Source: Panax quinquefolius (Eukaryota > Streptophyta > Magnoliopsida > Apiales > Araliaceae). Taken from it: DNA of 64,000 bases. Where the stretch lies: contig CM035162.1 in NCBI GenBank assembly GCA_020205615.1, forward strand, positions 40,910,464 through 40,974,463. The letters are read 5' to 3'. The notes below the pieces were generated by a model, which was given only the letters and a program-made list of their open reading frames with translations, did no database searches and had not been told where the DNA came from. Positions 34,077 through 46,262 of the stretch are shown piece after piece. The position numbers were made by a program, and so were the translations under genes. How positions within the stretch are numbered: position 1 is the first letter of the stretch; each line of letters begins with the position of its first letter.

Positions 34077-37000
34077 TGTGACAACCCCAAAACAGGTCCA
34101 TTCCATCCAACCCATTCTGAGTCGCCAAATACATGGTACAGAAAACAACTACAACTTTATTAATACAATTGTCGTGCAAGATACGACAACACTTAAACTG
34201 TGAGTTTAAATACAAATATATACCAACTGTGACTCACGTCCCAACCGTGGATGACACCTCATAATGACACCTTACATAAAGGTATAATCGAAAACTGCTT
34301 TTAGAAATTAGAATCTTTGGGAAGTGCTCAAGAAAACCTTCGTATACGGGAGGCCATGCGTCAGGTTATAGATATCATATGCCCACAAAATTATCCTTGG
34401 TTGATCTAATAGACCCCAAAGAAAAACGAAGATTACTATCATATTCTTCCCAATGGTGAGTCTTCTCTTGACATATCATTATCTCCACTGTCTCTAATTG
34501 GGTATTATACTCCAAACAAACACCAAGATTATATAGGTAGTGCTTGTAAATATACTCTGCAAGTGGATGAGCACATCCCTGTCTTATGATGATACGAGGT
34601 TGTATGTCATTAGACATCTTGTATGATAGTGGCAAAACACCCTTCCAACGTTGGGTTCACTTCACCCTATTTGATTCAACAAATATAACTACTAAATGAT
34701 GACCACCGTTCTATTCCCTTGTTACCCCCGCTCGACCCAGCTACACTTATATTACCTGAAAGGATTTGTAAAGCAAAAGGGTGAGCACAACTAGCTCAGT
34801 AAAGAATATCCTGACTAAAGATAAATAAATTATCAATAGCCTTCAACAGTAATAAATCAGAGATTTAGAACATATGGTAGATGATAAAAAATTTTAACCA
34901 TAGTTGCAGCGGAACGAGCAATCCATTAGAAGAGTCAAATAGACCATAAAATCTATTTTCTTCTCCATGTTAAAAGTCTATCAACATTGTTTTATCCCTG
35001 TAACATTAATCAACAATTCATGTCCACAATCACGTGTATAACTCATAATCGTAATTGTAGTTCTAAATTACTTTCCTCATCCAGGACAAAGTTAATTTTC
35101 ATCACCTGAAACATCAAAGATCATGGTTATACCAAATCACAATTCATGTTCATAATCCTACTAATAAATTCATCTTTGCACTACGGGCCAAAGATATTCA
35201 TCAACAAGTCATCTTTGCACTACAGGCCAAAGATATTCATCAACAAGTCATCTTTGCACTACATGCCAAAGATATTGATCAACAAGTCATCTTTGCACTA
35301 CATGCCAAAGATATTCAACAACAGGTCATCTTTGCATTACGAGCCAAAGATATTCATCAGAAATCATTCATCTTTACACTACAGGCCAAAGATATTCAGT
35401 TATATCATCATTTAGGACTGAGGATGATGCAAAATATTTTAAAGAAAACGAATCCAGTGAAACAAAAGAACAAATATTAAGGATTCGTACTTTAAACAAC
35501 CCAAGTTCAAAAATACTTCATAAATAACCGTAGTGGTGGAGTAAAATTCAAGAATGAAGACCAAAATATAGATCCAATCAAAGATAGGAATCATAATGAG
35601 ATAATCTTGGACACAGAGAAGAAAACTTAATTTTTCCGTGAATAATGTCGTTTTGTGAGTAAAGTCAGAGTATCGTGAATAGTAACTCCAGACATCAAAA
35701 GATAGAAATTTCATAAAAAACATCATCACGCTTTGTGAATAGTACTCGTGAATAGTAACTCGTGAATAAGAACTTTCATGAATAGTAACTCATGAATAGT
35801 AACTCGTGAATAGTAACTCATGAATAGTAACCCCGACATGAAAAAGTTCCAAATTTGATAAAAAGTTCAAACCAATATTTCAGCATAATGATATTGAAGA
35901 AATAATATCATTTATGAAGAAAATAATCTCCCTTACCTCAGAAAAAATAGTACTTCTGACTAGAATACTGGATATAGTGTTAAAAGAACTTGCACCGTAT
36001 AGCAATACTCGAAGTACTAAAATACTCACAAAAATACGTTCGATATATAGAGAGAGAAATAGAGAAAAAAAATTCAGTTTCTGGTGTAATTTTCAATTCT
36101 AACCTAAGCACCCTATTTATAGGAAAATGCTTAGAACACCAAAGAAGAAAATTTAATATAATATTAATATATATTATTAAGTTTCCTACGCCAACCTTTG
36201 TAGATCTGAATTCAGCCATTAATGTCACATGCTAGACCCACTTAACTCACCAAAAACGTTTTCTTTGAAAAAAATAATTAAAACTTCCAAAAATCAATTA
36301 TTTCGGAACTTCAATAATTCATAATAAATAGCCCTTTTGTCAGAAAATTCGAATCTTGCAAATTTTTATAGGAAATTCCATTATCTACAACTTTGCAGAA
36401 GAAAGTTTTTCCAAATTCCAAACAAAAATTGACCGAAATTCACAAACGGACGATTTTACAAGCTATAATCAAATTTCAGTCAAGGAATGGGGTCCACCGA
36501 CACACAAAACATGTGTTAATCATTTAATGCAACAAAAATACTCTTCCTCCTCATATACTCATATATCACACATTCATTGTAAAAATATCATCATTATTAT
36601 ATTATAATAATATAATAAAATATTATTTTATCGTAAAAGATAAAATATCAATTTTCAACAATTGTCATTTTAAAAATTTCCTCCATCTATATCCACATAA
36701 AATGAAAATTTTCCTTATCATATAAATCAATAATTAATTATTCACAAATAATATTACAGAATCACAATATTGATAACCGTGCGCCTCAGAAAGCAGGAGG
36801 CTTTCCAATAAGAATTTCTCCTTCTTGGTAGCCATGAATTAGGTGACCAAACCTCTCCTTAAACAGAACTTTCTAGACATTGTCAATAATGATACCTAAT
36901 AATATTATTCAAATAATATGAATTATTGATTTGATAATGGAAAATACTGTGCAGAGACAATTATTAAAACAACAATAATATAAAATATCAACGCAGCAAT

Positions 37001-37446
37001 TATTGAATCAATAAAATACTGAACAGTAATTACTGTAACAATTATTGGGTAGTGCCTTCTTACGTAAGAATCAATCATTGGTGCAATACTGCAGTGCTAT
37101 CTTTGTCTAAACAACGCCAGACATCGTGTTTTTAACCACCGGGTATTCCAACAATGATTATTGGTAAATAACTACGCCGTTATTTGTAAACAACTTATAC
37201 TTGTTGTTTTCTTCATCCAATCGCTTTCCATTATGGGGCCCACAAAAGGTTGCGCTGTCGTTTGAATATTCCACGACCAAACGAATATTCCCCGACAACA
37301 ATGAGTATTTTATATCCACTTGCTTATTTTAAAAAAAAATCATATATCACCCTTAACTTTAAACTTTTATCAATTTAACCATTTACTGAATAGTAATAAT
37401 AAGAAAAAATTGAATACTTTTATTTCATAAAATTCGGGGTCTTACA
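34077..37446 (-). repeat. Solo LTR (Tekay-type chromovirus), CATAT target duplication
   Basis: The - strand reads TGTAAGACCCC...GGGGTTGTCACA. CATAT stands at both sides (34072-34076 and 37447-37451), and there is neither PBS nor purine tract, so this is a true solo LTR left by LTR-LTR recombination. At 3370 bp it is longer than its relatives, partly because of an unrelated stretch at about 34225-34760. It keeps the TATA box (36114-36121), the conserved block (36770-36882), a six-unit hairpin minisatellite (35171-35400) and 14-bp 'GAATAGTAACTCGT' repeats (35734-35830). Confidence 0.92.
35171..35400. repeat. 39-bp hairpin minisatellite inside the solo LTR
   Basis: Unit starts at 35171, 35210, 35249, 35288, 35327 and 35369. 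Each unit has the inverted pair ATCTTTG...CAAAGAT around CACTACAGGC. Homologous units occur in the other LTRs with different copy numbers (31421-31570; 45394-45535; 51973-52110). Confidence 0.9.
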
Positions 37447-37662
37447 CATATCAGTAAAATAAATTTAAAAATATTGGAGACTACAAGTTATGGCGTTAGT
37501 TTAGTTAACTAATAAATTGGAATTGCTCAATGGTAGCATAATGACCCAATAATCCATAGGTCTAAGGTTCAAAACCTAGATGTGATATTTTTGCTTCTTA
37601 TGTTATATTTTTTGTGTATTAGATAAATTCTATTACCATCTATATATATACCCATCTTAAAT
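37447..37662. other. Short low-copy stretch right of the solo LTR
   Basis: Apart from the tRNA-like motif listed separately, nothing recognisable. Confidence 0.4.
37523..37577 (+). repeat. tRNA-like A/B-box pair, possible SINE or tRNA relic
   Basis: TTGCTCAATGGTAGCA (37523-37538) resembles a pol III A box. AGGTTCAAAACCT (37565-37577) resembles a B box and T-arm stem. Acceptor stem and anticodon arm cannot be paired convincingly, so it is not a functional tRNA. Confidence 0.4.
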
Positions 37663-37830
37663 CTCCACATTAAACTAAATATATATAAAGTAACTATGAA
37701 TATTTATATAACGTAACTATGAATATTTTAATATATATATATATATATAAAATTTATCTCTAAATATTCATATAAATATTTATAAACAAATATTCATATA
37801 AATATTTATGCATGAAATACAAATATATTA
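37663..37830. repeat. Second copy of the fold-back element's left arm
   Basis: From CATTAAACTAAATATATATAA onward it matches 33378-33500 with few changes, including the 'TCTCTAAATATTCATATAAA' stretch. The central hairpin and right arm are absent. Confidence 0.7.
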
Positions 37831-38326
37831 TCTTATAATAATAACAAACTAATTTATCGTTTTATTACGTGATATATAAGATCGTTAGTATAGAAAGACA
37901 TGTTTGACTTCTTCTTCTTTTTCCTTTTTTCCACAAGCGCTAATTATTATATCAATTCTTTTTTTAACAAAATAAAAAGCGGTAGAGATTTTCAGAAACA
38001 ATAGCATTAATTATTCCTTATTTTAAAATGTCCAATATTAAAAACTAATTAATTAACTTGGCTATTAGTTTACGTTATAATCTTCTATATATTGATCATG
38101 TATGATCTTCGATATGTCATTTAATTATTTCATTACCAATTTTCATCAAAAAAGTGTTCGATCGCCCATTAATTATTTAACGCGAAAGAAGAAGATAATT
38201 GAAAAGAATAACTTATACTATATTCCAAAGCAAAATAAATAAATTAAAAGAATGAATGTAAGATAAATATCATAATTTTGTAAGTATTTGACATATATAA
38301 GCATAAATTATAGTGTTATAATTTTT
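37831..38326. other. AT-rich sequence without recognised feature
   Basis: Read on both strands; no gene or repeat family recognised. Confidence 0.4.
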
Positions 38327-38337
38327 ACTTATTTATT

Positions 38338-38385
<48 letters not shown>

Positions 38386-38423
38386 GTTATTATTATTATT
38401 TTTATTATTATTGTTATTAGTAC

Positions 38424-38487
<64 letters not shown>
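38327..38487. repeat. (TTA)n microsatellite, about 160 bp
   Basis: Nearly pure TTA units with a few interruptions. Poly-leucine and poly-isoleucine open frames across it are artefacts. Confidence 0.97.
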
Positions 38488-38613
38488 GTACTATATAACT
38501 TCTTGAGATTACAGTAATGGTATGTAGTGAAGGAGAATAAAAGAATATATGGGGAAAATCTCATATTTTGATATAAATATTAATCCTTGCAAGATATTAA
38601 CAAATAACTTGTG

Positions 38614-38667
38614 TTGCTCCAGTGGTCAAATGACCAAAGTTTCAAATGATAGGTCACAGGTTCGAAT
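38614..38667 (+). repeat. tRNA-like A/B-box pair, possible SINE head
   Basis: TTGCTCCAGTGGTCAA (38614-38629) fits the pol III A box and GGTTCGAAT (38659-38667) fits the B box at normal spacing. This is the usual start of a tRNA-derived SINE. The 3' end of such an element is not clear. Confidence 0.45.
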
Positions 38668-38759
38668 ATGTTCTGCATTTGGACATAATTTTTAAATACT
38701 AAATACAAATATTTTTTGACAATTCTCCGAATACCGAATATGGTCTTACAAAAACATGC

Positions 38760-39377
38760 TTATTGGGATTATCTTAATTTAAGGCAATATTTTAATAGTC
38801 GTTGCAAAAAGTTGTATAAATATGCAACGAAAATAAAAATTGTTTCCAATGAATGTGGTCCATATTAGGCAACGAAATATAGCAACAAAAAAACTTTCGT
38901 TGCCTACGATGAGGAGAAATCAAGTGGTTAGAAATTTTGCAATGAATTTCTAAAGAATTTTGTTTCCAAATTTTGCAACGACTTATGAAATTCGTTGCAA
39001 AAAGTGAAAGCCTGACACAATCTGCACGAAGGACAAGTTTCGTTGCTAAACATACACTTTTAGCAACGACTTATAAAGTCGTTGCCTGAAAAATCGTTGC
39101 TAAAGCCCCATTTTTAGCAACAAAAAAACTTTCGTTGCCCACGATGACGGAAAATCAAGTGGCTAAAAATTTTGCAATAAATTTCTAACAAACATTTTTC
39201 CCGCCAATGAATTAGCAACGAAATTTTGCAACGACTTATAAATTTTGTTGCAAAAAGTGAAAGCCTGACACAATCTGCAACGAAGGACAACTTTTGTTGC
39301 TAAACATATACTTTTAGCAATGACTTATAAAGTCGTTGCCCAAAAAATCGTTGCTAAAGGCCCATTTTTTTGTAGTG
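38760..39377 (-). mobile_element. CACTA-type transposon end with subterminal repeats (non-autonomous)
   Basis: The right end, read on the - strand, begins CACTACAAAAAAATGGGCC (39377 leftward), the classical CACTA terminus. Inward are many copies of GCAACGA/TCGTTGC in both orientations, typical of subterminal transposase-binding repeats. About 235 bp are duplicated in tandem (38881-39115 and 39116-39360). The left end is weak: TCTTACAAAAACA near 38750 may be a decayed terminus. There is no transposase gene. Confidence 0.65.
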
Positions 39378-39794
39378 ATATAACAAGCCTTTTCCACCAG
39401 ACATCTACACATATAAATTATCCTGATTAGCATATAGTTTATATACACACAACAATTAAGAGTTTTATATAAGTTATCTTTTATTTTATTTGACGATGAA
39501 CTTAGTCAATTCATCTCTTTTTAAACTCGATATGAGTTATTTATATTTTCAACGTTTCCCTCTGTTCTAAGGTTATAGCCTAAGGTCTATCCCACCTAAG
39601 GTTTTTAACCCTAAGCTCTGATACTAACATGTAGCTTTCATGGTGCTTCCAACCATAGCACCTTACAAGGGTACCTATCACCATCTACCGAATCGAATCC
39701 AAGGCCCCCCCAGAGAGAGAGTCTGGCTTTGGTGCATTCCACACAAGGAAGTCATCAGCGAGAGGCTCGGGGCTCTTCACAAATTCATGCTTAT
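39378..39794 (-). other. Leader-like sequence inside the long-LTR element
   Basis: On the - strand this follows the primer site of the long LTR. It includes a second, altered PBS/LTR-end-like motif (AGCTCTGATACTAA at 39614-39627), so the junction may be duplicated. Element coding sequence is not recognisable; the rest of the element is missing. Confidence 0.4.
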
Positions 39795-39808
39795 AGCTCT
39801 GATACCAA
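39795..39808 (-). promoter_or_regulatory. Primer binding site of the long-LTR element
   Basis: The - strand reads TTGGTATCAGAGCT two bases inside the LTR end at 39811. It is the initiator-Met type. Confidence 0.8.
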
Positions 39809-41445
39809 CCTGTAGAGCCCCCAAATCTGGGTACTTGAAACCCGAACTCGGTGCTTTACGATACCATTTCTATGAGCGGAATAATACTAATAATAATAAC
39901 AATAATATAAAGATCAACTTAATTTACATATCATCAGAGTCTGAATCCCAAGTACGTAACCTTTAAACATTCATTACAACCCATGATAGATAATATATAT
40001 CATAATTGTCTTAATAAAGTTAATTATTACATAAAATAGCATTTCTCTCATTCAGTAACCTTTCCCTTTCCTTTGTTCTTAGCAAATCTCTCTGGTCGTT
40101 CACACTTAGCTGAAAACATTTAAATTAAGCAAGGATGAGCATTTGAGTGCCCAACAAGCAATAGCAATTATATATATATAAGCTGAAAGAATTTAAATAT
40201 TTTCTTTATACCACCCTTCTACAACGATTCAACAGTTGTGAAGTAATCTATACCAATTATAATAATATATCAATTCTATACCAAATCTTTGAAACTACGT
40301 ACTAACTATAAATAGGGTTAATGTGACATACTATGAACATTGTTTTCATTTTTGAAAAGGTTAAACAGAAATTCATCTACAAACCGTCATAACTTACGGG
40401 CACGGGGGGTGATCAGCCCGTTATGCCCTGCATTGATCAATACTACATGCAAGAACGAGGGTATCGTTCACACTGTTACTTGCTACGCATAAAAAGTTTT
40501 CCGTGTAGGGAGGTTCATACTTATCGGGTTCCAAATCAAAGGTTTTATCTTGTTTAACAATAATCTATAATTCAACATATATATACGGGTAATTGACAAA
40601 GGTGTATCAACATGTGATTAAATACAATGATTATCCAAGTGGGGACACTTGTATAACCATTTATAGAAATTAACGAACAGAATATATATATTTGAATTAT
40701 CATATACTAACATGTTGATAATCAATGAGCGTATATAATATAGGGTTAATAATCTGTATAGTAATAATATAGTTTAGAAACATTCTTACTCATGTGCATT
40801 GCATAAAGAAAATGCAAAGGTAAGATACTTGCCTGATGCGCTGCTTACAATTTGTAACTTAGTTTTATCGTTTATATCACGACCTATCATTAATCAGATC
40901 ATTTGTTCGATTAGAACAATAAACTATAACACATAGTACTACATTTCGCAGTCAGCACATAACATAATCACATTATTACCCATGTTTAACAACCATTGAA
41001 TCACAAATAATCACATATCTAATTAAATTATCTAAGTCCGGATCAATTTAAAAAACATACGATTGTCTGCAAAATCGACAAATTTTTCGAATAATTAGCG
41101 AGTATAAGACTCTGCTTTTGTAACTCAATATCTATAAACATCACTATACTATTTTTAAATGACTTAATATAATTTTAAAACATTTATTATAATTTATCAT
41201 GAATTTTCAAATATCTAATCATTATTAAGATGATTTAAATATTAAACAATTCTATTATCATTAATATTTAATTAATATTAAACTATTAATGAAATCATTT
41301 CCAAAATATTAATGTTATTTATAATAACTTAGAATATTTTTAAAGTATTAATATTACACTTAAATGATTTTTAAAACATTTAAAATTATTTTAAATAATT
41401 ACCATTAATATTAAAGTATTAATGTATTATTTATCAAAATATTAA

Positions 41446-42130
41446 AAGTCATTAATTATAACTTAAAATATTTTTAATTTATTTATATCCTTTTTAAATG
41501 ATTTTTAAATTAATAAAACTATTTTTAACCTATTTATTTAATATAATTATTAAATAAATTTAATATGATTAATAATTATTAATATTAAATTATTAATGAA
41601 ATTATTCTTTAAATATTAAAAGTTATATTTTATAACCTAAAATATCTTTAAACACTTTATTTTCATTTAAAATGATTATTATAATATAAAAATTATTTTT
41701 AAACTAAATTATTTAATATAATTATTAAATAACTTTAATATCATTAATAATAATTAATTAATGAAATTTATCTTTAAATATTAAAAGTTATATTTTATAA
41801 CTTCAAATATTTTAAATACCTTATTATTATTTAAAATGATTTTTAATATAATAAATTCATTTTTAATTAATTTATTTAATTCATTTAGTAAATAACTTAA
41901 TGATCATTAATATTAAATAATTAATGAAATTTGCTTTAAAAGTTATATTTTATAACTTAAAATATTTTAAATAACTTACTATCATTTAAAATGATTTTTA
42001 ATATAATAAAATCATTTTAATTAATTTAATTAATGTATTTAATAAATAAATTAAATATCAATAATATTTAAATAAATACTAATATTTATGAAAAATATTT
42101 CAAATTATTAAAAGTTTATTTTTATAACTT
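41446..42130. repeat. About 165-bp AT-rich tandem repeats inside the long LTR
   Basis: Units begin near 41446, 41621, 41786, 41941 and 42108. Most contain the palindrome AAGTTATATTTTATAACTT or a close variant, followed by ATTTAAAATGATTTTTAA. Confidence 0.7.
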
Positions 42131-43431
42131 AAAATAATTTTTTGTAATTTTCGGAAATTAATTTCTATTTTTAAATTATTTTTAGAAATTAATTTAATAA
42201 AACTATCGCTAAAGACTGCCTATAGCGACAGAACCGTCGCTATAGGTGTTCTTCATATTCTTGGCTAAACCCAGAACATTCATGCCAGTTTTTGAGTGGC
42301 TTAGTTTGACCGGCAATCGTGAACTGTGTATTGTGTTTCTGGAAAAGACAATGGTCAGATCTTGTTGACATAGTGCAATACTACAATATTCAACCACCAT
42401 CATGATCAAACAACAAATATACAACAAGATCAAAGCCTTCAAAGTGGTTGTCGGAGAGTTTGTTTCATTTCGGGTTACCCGAAATGAAGAAACGATTAAA
42501 TGACGCCTACTTTGGGCTTCCACAACTTGAAATCCTTTTGATGTTTTTGTGATCTAAGCTTTGCAGTATGTAGACAACATGTAAATCTAGAGATCCATTA
42601 CATAAAAACGATAAAACAACAAACAAATAATAAAGATATATCTTCGGTCAAACCTTGTCGAGATCATATTTTTAAGTTTTCCGGGTTACCCGTAAAAACT
42701 AAGTTCGTGATCTTCCGGCCCGGTTTCGACCTTCCACCGACTTCGATCCGTTAGATATTTAAGCGATATAAAAGCTTAATATTGAAGTCCAAATACCGTA
42801 GTACAAATTTATTACAACATCAACAACAAACAAGCTAACACTGCAAGATACTGAGGCCATGAACCTCATGTCGAACCGACACGAAACTTTCTGGTAACCC
42901 GAAATGACTCCGGCCAATCTTGCCCAACGACCTTTCTTGGGATTATAACTTACAATATACAACTGATCTAGGCCTGACTCTTGATTCAAAGCAAAGATCT
43001 CATAGCATACTACAAGATCAACGCTTAAAATAACAAAAACACACAACAGGCCAAGATCCATGGGACCTGACATTCGTTGTCAGACGACTGTTGAACTTTT
43101 TTCCAGATTTTGTAGATCTTCAAATTCGAGCATCTAGATGTTATGGATCTAACATCTAGCAACCCAGATCATCCTTAGACACCTTATACAACATATTTAA
43201 CACATCAAACTAACATCTAACAACAGAATTAATGGACAGGATTTTCTAGGGTTTGTTTATACCTTCTTGATCAATCTCTGATTCTGGCTTCTAATGTTTG
43301 TTATGGATGTTAGTGGGGCTCGGTTTTGTGACTGAAAAACTTATGAAATTCGTGGGTTAGAGAGAGAGAGAGAGACTTGTATAGATATTGATCAAATGAG
43401 CTACCAAATGCAATTTCTCTCTCTTCAATTC

Positions 43432-43439
43432 TATTTATA
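43432..43439 (-). promoter_or_regulatory. TATA box of the long LTR
   Basis: The - strand reads TATAAATA, followed by GAATTGAAGAGAGAGAAATT and further CT/GA-rich sequence, a plausible core promoter. The nested element was inserted 21 bp upstream of it. Confidence 0.55.
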
Positions 43440-43460
43440 ATACTTGTTAGATGCATGTAT

Positions 43461-46075
43461 TGTAAGACCCCGAAATTTTTTTAAATAAAAAGGAATTTTC
43501 TTTATTTATTATTTTGAAATATTAAGGGTTGATTTGATTAATGTGGATAGTTAGGGGTTAAATACGCAAATATTTCAAAATAAGCAAGTGGTTATAAAAT
43601 ATTCATTGTTGTTCTGGGAATATTCGTTTGGTCGTGGAATATTCAGCGTCGCTTGTGAATATTCGAATATTACCTGCCGCCAGCCTGACCATGTGTGGGC
43701 CCCATAACGGAAAGCAATTGGATGAGGAAAACGACAAATATAAGTTGTTTAAAAATAATCTACGTAGTTATTACCAAGATTATCTTGTTGGAATACCCGG
43801 TGGTTAAAACACACTAATACGCGTTATTGAACAAGAAGACACTCGGTATTGCATCAATTATTGATTCTTACGTAAAGGCACTACTCAATAATTGTTACGA
43901 TAATTACTGCTTCGAGATTTTATTTTATTGATTCAATAATTGTTTGCGTTGGTATTTTATATTATTCATTGTGTATCAATAATTGTCATGCACAAAGATT
44001 TCCCATTATCGGATCAATAATTCATATTATTTGAATAATATTATTAGATAACATTATTGGCAATGTCTAGAAAGTTCTCATCTAAGGAGAGGTTTGGTCA
44101 CCTAATTGCGCCGCGAAGAAGGAGAGATCCTTATTGGAAAGCCCCTCTTTCCTGGGAACGACTGGTTGTCATAAATGTGATTCTCGTAATATTATTTATG
44201 AATAATTAATTATTGATTCATATGATAAGGAAATATTTATTTTATATGAATATAAATGATGGATTTATTTATGTGGTTATTAATGAAGGAATTAATCTTT
44301 GAGATGTTTTATTTGTATTTTGTCGGATTGAGGTATTAAAAGATCAAATCTGTTATTATTACGACTTTATTGTGTGAGTTATAATATTTAATCCGACCGT
44401 TGGATCGTTGTAATTTTTGGATATGTTATACATATATAAGTTGAGTATATGTCCACAAATTTTGAACCGTTAAAAATGAGCGATAATTTATTATGAATTT
44501 TAAGAGGTGACCGATTGTAAATTAGGTTATAAATGATTTTGGTGGAAAATTCTAGAATTGGTGGGCCCCACTTGTGGTTGGTGAAAAATGTGCTGAATTT
44601 TATTTCAAATGTGGTGGGTGGGAATAGTAGCGGTAAAGCCATCAGGTCATGCGAGTTAAGTCCGCTTGAGCGTCTTAACATTTTCCTATAAATAGAGGGC
44701 TAAGTTAGAATTGAAAATCACACCGAAACATAAGCTTTCTCTTCTCTCTATATATTATTAAGCGTATTTTGTGAGTATTTAGATACTTTGAGAGTTCTTT
44801 GTTTAATTACAAGTTTCATTCAAAGATCACTTTCGACCTTTCCTTCCGGCAATGATTCTTTGAGGTAAGGGATGTTATTTTCTTCTCAAATGATATTATT
44901 TCTTCAATATCATTATCTTTGAAATATTGGTTTGGAACTTTTATCAAATTTGGAACTTTTTCATGTCGGGGTTACTATTCATGAGTTACTATTCACGAGT
45001 TACTATTCATGAGTTACTATTCATGAGTACTATTCATGAAGCGTGAAAATGTTTTTTTTTTTTTGTGGAATTTCTATCTTTTGGTGTCGGAGTTACTATT
45101 CACGTATATCGGCCTTATTCACGATACAAAGACTATTCACGATATCGGCACTATTCATCGAAAAATAAAATTTCTTCTTTTCGTCCAAAATATCTATTCG
45201 GATACTAGCTTTGATTGTATCCATGTTTTGATCATTCTTGAATTTTACACCACTATGATTATTTTGAGGTATTTTTGAACATGGATAAAACAAAGTACTA
45301 ATCCTTAATCCTTAATCCTTGCCATTTTGTTTCACCGGATTCGCTTTCTTTAAAAATATTTTCATCATCCTCGATCTTAAATGATGATATTATTGAATAT
45401 CTTTGGCTCAGAGTGCGAAGATGAATGATTTCTCAAGAATATCTTTGGCTTTGTAGTGCAAAGATGAGCAGTGTTTAAATGAATACATGACCAATCGATG
45501 AATATCTTTGGCTTTTAGTGCAAAGATGAATATTTTATTCCGGATGTATATTGATTGATGTTACAGGGGATAAAAGATAGCGATGAACTTTTAAATTCAT
45601 ACATAGAAGATAGTAGTTTGCATTCTCTACTTAACTCTTCTAATGAATTATTATTTCCATTGCGAATATTGATTTAAAATTTGTTGTCTATTATATTCTA
45701 TTAGATTTTTCCTGTTGAAGACTAACGATAATTTGTTGTATATTATCTTAGTCATAATATTCTTTCTTGAGCTAGTTGAGCTCACCCTTTTCCTTGTTGT
45801 TCCATTTTTCTTCTCGGGAGGCGAGAATGTAATGAGTACTAGTCGGGTATGGAATGAAGGTTTTAGAAAGGATTGTTTAGTAGTCCTCACCATTTTTGTA
45901 AAATAATGTATCAATAAATGTGATGAGGATTTATTTGAGTATAGATATTGTCTAGAAGATAATATTTGTATTCAAACTCACGCTTTCTTGTTGTAATAAT
46001 AAAGATGTAGTTGTTTACGCACCATGTATTGACAACTCGTAATGGGTGAGGTATACCTATTTTGGGGGCGCCACA
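43461..46075 (+). repeat. 5' LTR of the complete chromovirus
   Basis: It starts TGTAAGACCCCG and ends GGGGGCGCCACA. TATA box 44687-44694; conserved block about 44060-44175; 14-bp 'TTACTATTCATGAG' repeats 44971-45040; three hairpin minisatellite units 45394-45535. Confidence 0.93.
44687..44694 (+). promoter_or_regulatory. LTR TATA box
   Basis: TATAAATA in TTTTCCTATAAATAGAGGGC; the same sequence is at 51258-51265 in the 3' LTR. Confidence 0.75.
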
Positions 46076-46076
46076 G

Positions 46077-46089
46077 TTGGTATCGAGCT
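46077..46089 (+). promoter_or_regulatory. Primer binding site (one base lost)
   Basis: TTGGTATCGAGCT follows the LTR after one base. Compared with TTGGTATCAGAGC an A is missing. Confidence 0.8.
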
Positions 46090-46262
46090 TAGGGATATGA
46101 TCTCCATGGCGGAGATCGGGAATAGAACTAGGAGGGAGAGACGAGTAAATCCTTCGCTAGTGTGTCCTACCTAAGCTTATTTGTTAGTTGGTCAAGATAT
46201 AGGGATATTATGTGATATATTGATTTCCTTAATTAACCCTTGTTTTATGACGGTATTTGAGA

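Noticed and set aside
33925..34215. Open frames with 'YIYIYIYI' and 'THTHTHTH' runs
   Set aside because: They cross the TA/CA microsatellite and have no other coding features.
35171..35400. Regularly spaced repeats resembling a CRISPR array
   Set aside because: The whole 39-bp unit is repeated with no unique spacers, and it lies in a plant LTR with homologous arrays in related LTRs.
35146..35415. 89-residue open frame with a repeated 'SSLHYRPKIFINK' pattern that looks like a repeat protein
   Set aside because: The pattern is the translation of the 39-bp hairpin minisatellite in a solo LTR. The frame exists because 39 is a multiple of three.
37521..37580. Functional tRNA gene
   Set aside because: A- and B-box-like motifs are present, but acceptor and anticodon stems do not pair. 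It is kept only as a tRNA-like or SINE relic.
38288..38564. Poly-leucine and poly-isoleucine open frames on both strands
   Set aside because: They are translations of the TTA microsatellite.
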